Part shown: one piece after another, positions 6,371-6,727 of the stretch | How the letters are laid out: the number at the start of each line of letters is the position of its first letter | Numbering within the stretch: the first letter of the stretch is position 1 | Assembly: GCA_002700865.1 (NCBI GenBank) | Contig: PAFB01000160.1 | Span: 1,537 to 8,263, forward strand | From: Rhodospirillaceae bacterium | GTDB taxonomy: Bacteria > Pseudomonadota > Alphaproteobacteria > UBA7985 | Direction of reading: 5' to 3' | Length of the DNA stretch: 6,727 nt | The notes under the pieces: generated by a model | The model's database searches: none | What the model saw: the letters and a program-made list of their open reading frames with translations, nothing else | Told to the model about the DNA's origin: nothing | Program-made: the position numbers and the translations under genes

Positions 6371-6727
6371 CTAAGGCGACTTTCCAGAGCGGAGTCGACG
6401 ACCTGTGGATGAACGTCCTGCCGCCGCCGGGGCAGCCAAAGCAGTCGGTGGTGACGACGTCTAAGATCGACCTCTCGTGGTCGGTTGCGATCCCCAAGAT
6501 GGTCTCGGACCATGTCATCGCCCCCCGCGCATTGGAGGACGGCTCGTGCTACAGCTTCGTCACGAACTGTATCTTCAGCGACTACAAGACGGTGAAGATC
6601 AAGCAGAACGCCTACTCCATGCAGAACCTCTTCGCGGGGCAGCGCTACGTCTTCCGCGTCCGCTTCGTGTACCAGGTCGGGATCCGCTACTTCGATTCCG
6701 TCTTTTCAGAGTGGCCCGTCGCGGGGG
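6083..6727 (+). CDS. Same protein, exon 2 (3'-partial): W-x-x-C module and FN3 domain
   Basis: The frame is open from 6025 to the right edge, in the same phase as the upstream exon. The first ATG in frame is at 6274, inside a conserved module, so an independent start there would cut that module in half; this argues for continuation of the upstream gene. The product reads a second half-module (HVWLRHAS...), then a full W-x-x-C module (Cys 6181, Trp 6214, Cys 6223), then a proline-rich joint (PPPGQP) leading into a fibronectin type III domain that runs to the window end. The gene continues beyond the window. If the upstream stop is real, this would instead be the body of a second gene with no visible start. 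Confidence 0.7.
6421..6727 (+). other. Fibronectin type III domain (near-complete, at window end)
   Basis: The segment begins PPPGQPKQSVV, then TSKIDLSW (Trp 6478), has a tyrosine strand (SCYSF), a loop with a cysteine pair (CYSFVTNC), then NLFAGQRYVFRVRF and ends DSVFSEWPVAG. The landmarks P-x-x-P, (I/L)-x-(L/V)-x-W, L-x-x-(G)-x-x-Y-x-F-R-V-R and S-x-(W)-x are those of FN3. About 100 residues are visible, the normal length. FN3 modules are spacers or protein-binding units. Confidence 0.7.

Noticed and set aside
6274..6727. Separate downstream gene starting at ATG 6274
   Set aside because: The ATG lies inside a module whose conserved Cys and Trp are upstream of it, and the frame is open and protein-like from before 6083.

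Overview
The window is GC-rich and is almost entirely one sense-strand coding stretch, open at both ends. It looks like an internal piece of a very large, secreted or cell-surface, multidomain protein from a single-celled eukaryote. An algal or other marine protist lineage (dinoflagellate, pelagophyte or haptophyte type) is my best guess. The reasons are the mosaic of extracellular domains (He_PIG/Ig-like, LamG, FN3), a six-cysteine 'CC' module and an RRRRL basic linker of a kind I associate with such protists, and the way coding resumes in phase after a short stop-containing gap that has splice-like borders. I cannot name the species or the gene. No signal peptide, transmembrane segment, promoter, RNA gene, CRISPR array or transposon is visible.

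Layout of the protein, N to C: 1-1317, alpha/beta modules with an Ala-rich stretch between them; 1318-1578, a He_PIG-type Ig domain; 1591-3237, five tandem beta-sandwich repeats of 102-118 residues, most ending in V-(A/S)-G-P; 3247-4680, two copies of a second beta-rich repeat, the second split by an inserted LamG/concanavalin-like domain at 4018-4443; 4690-4788, a six-cysteine module; 4789-5127, another alpha/beta module; 5128-5262, an Arg/His-rich linker beginning RRRRL; 5263-5580, unassigned; 5581-5760, a GxGY...PxVxV glycine-rich motif resembling repeats of phage and bacterial surface proteins; 5761 to about 6370, two related W-x-x-C modules; 6421-6727, an FN3 domain.

The long reading frame stops at TGA 5920-5922, but the same frame is open again from 6025 to the window end and carries recognisable domains there. 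The best explanation is a 174-nt intron (5909-6082, GT...AG). It removes all three in-frame stops, keeps the phase, and completes a module that is homologous to the next one downstream. This makes the window one gene with two partial exons, not a gene followed by a separate one. No enzyme or catalytic motif is seen. The protein is most likely structural, adhesive or glycan-binding, and that function is inference from domain types only.
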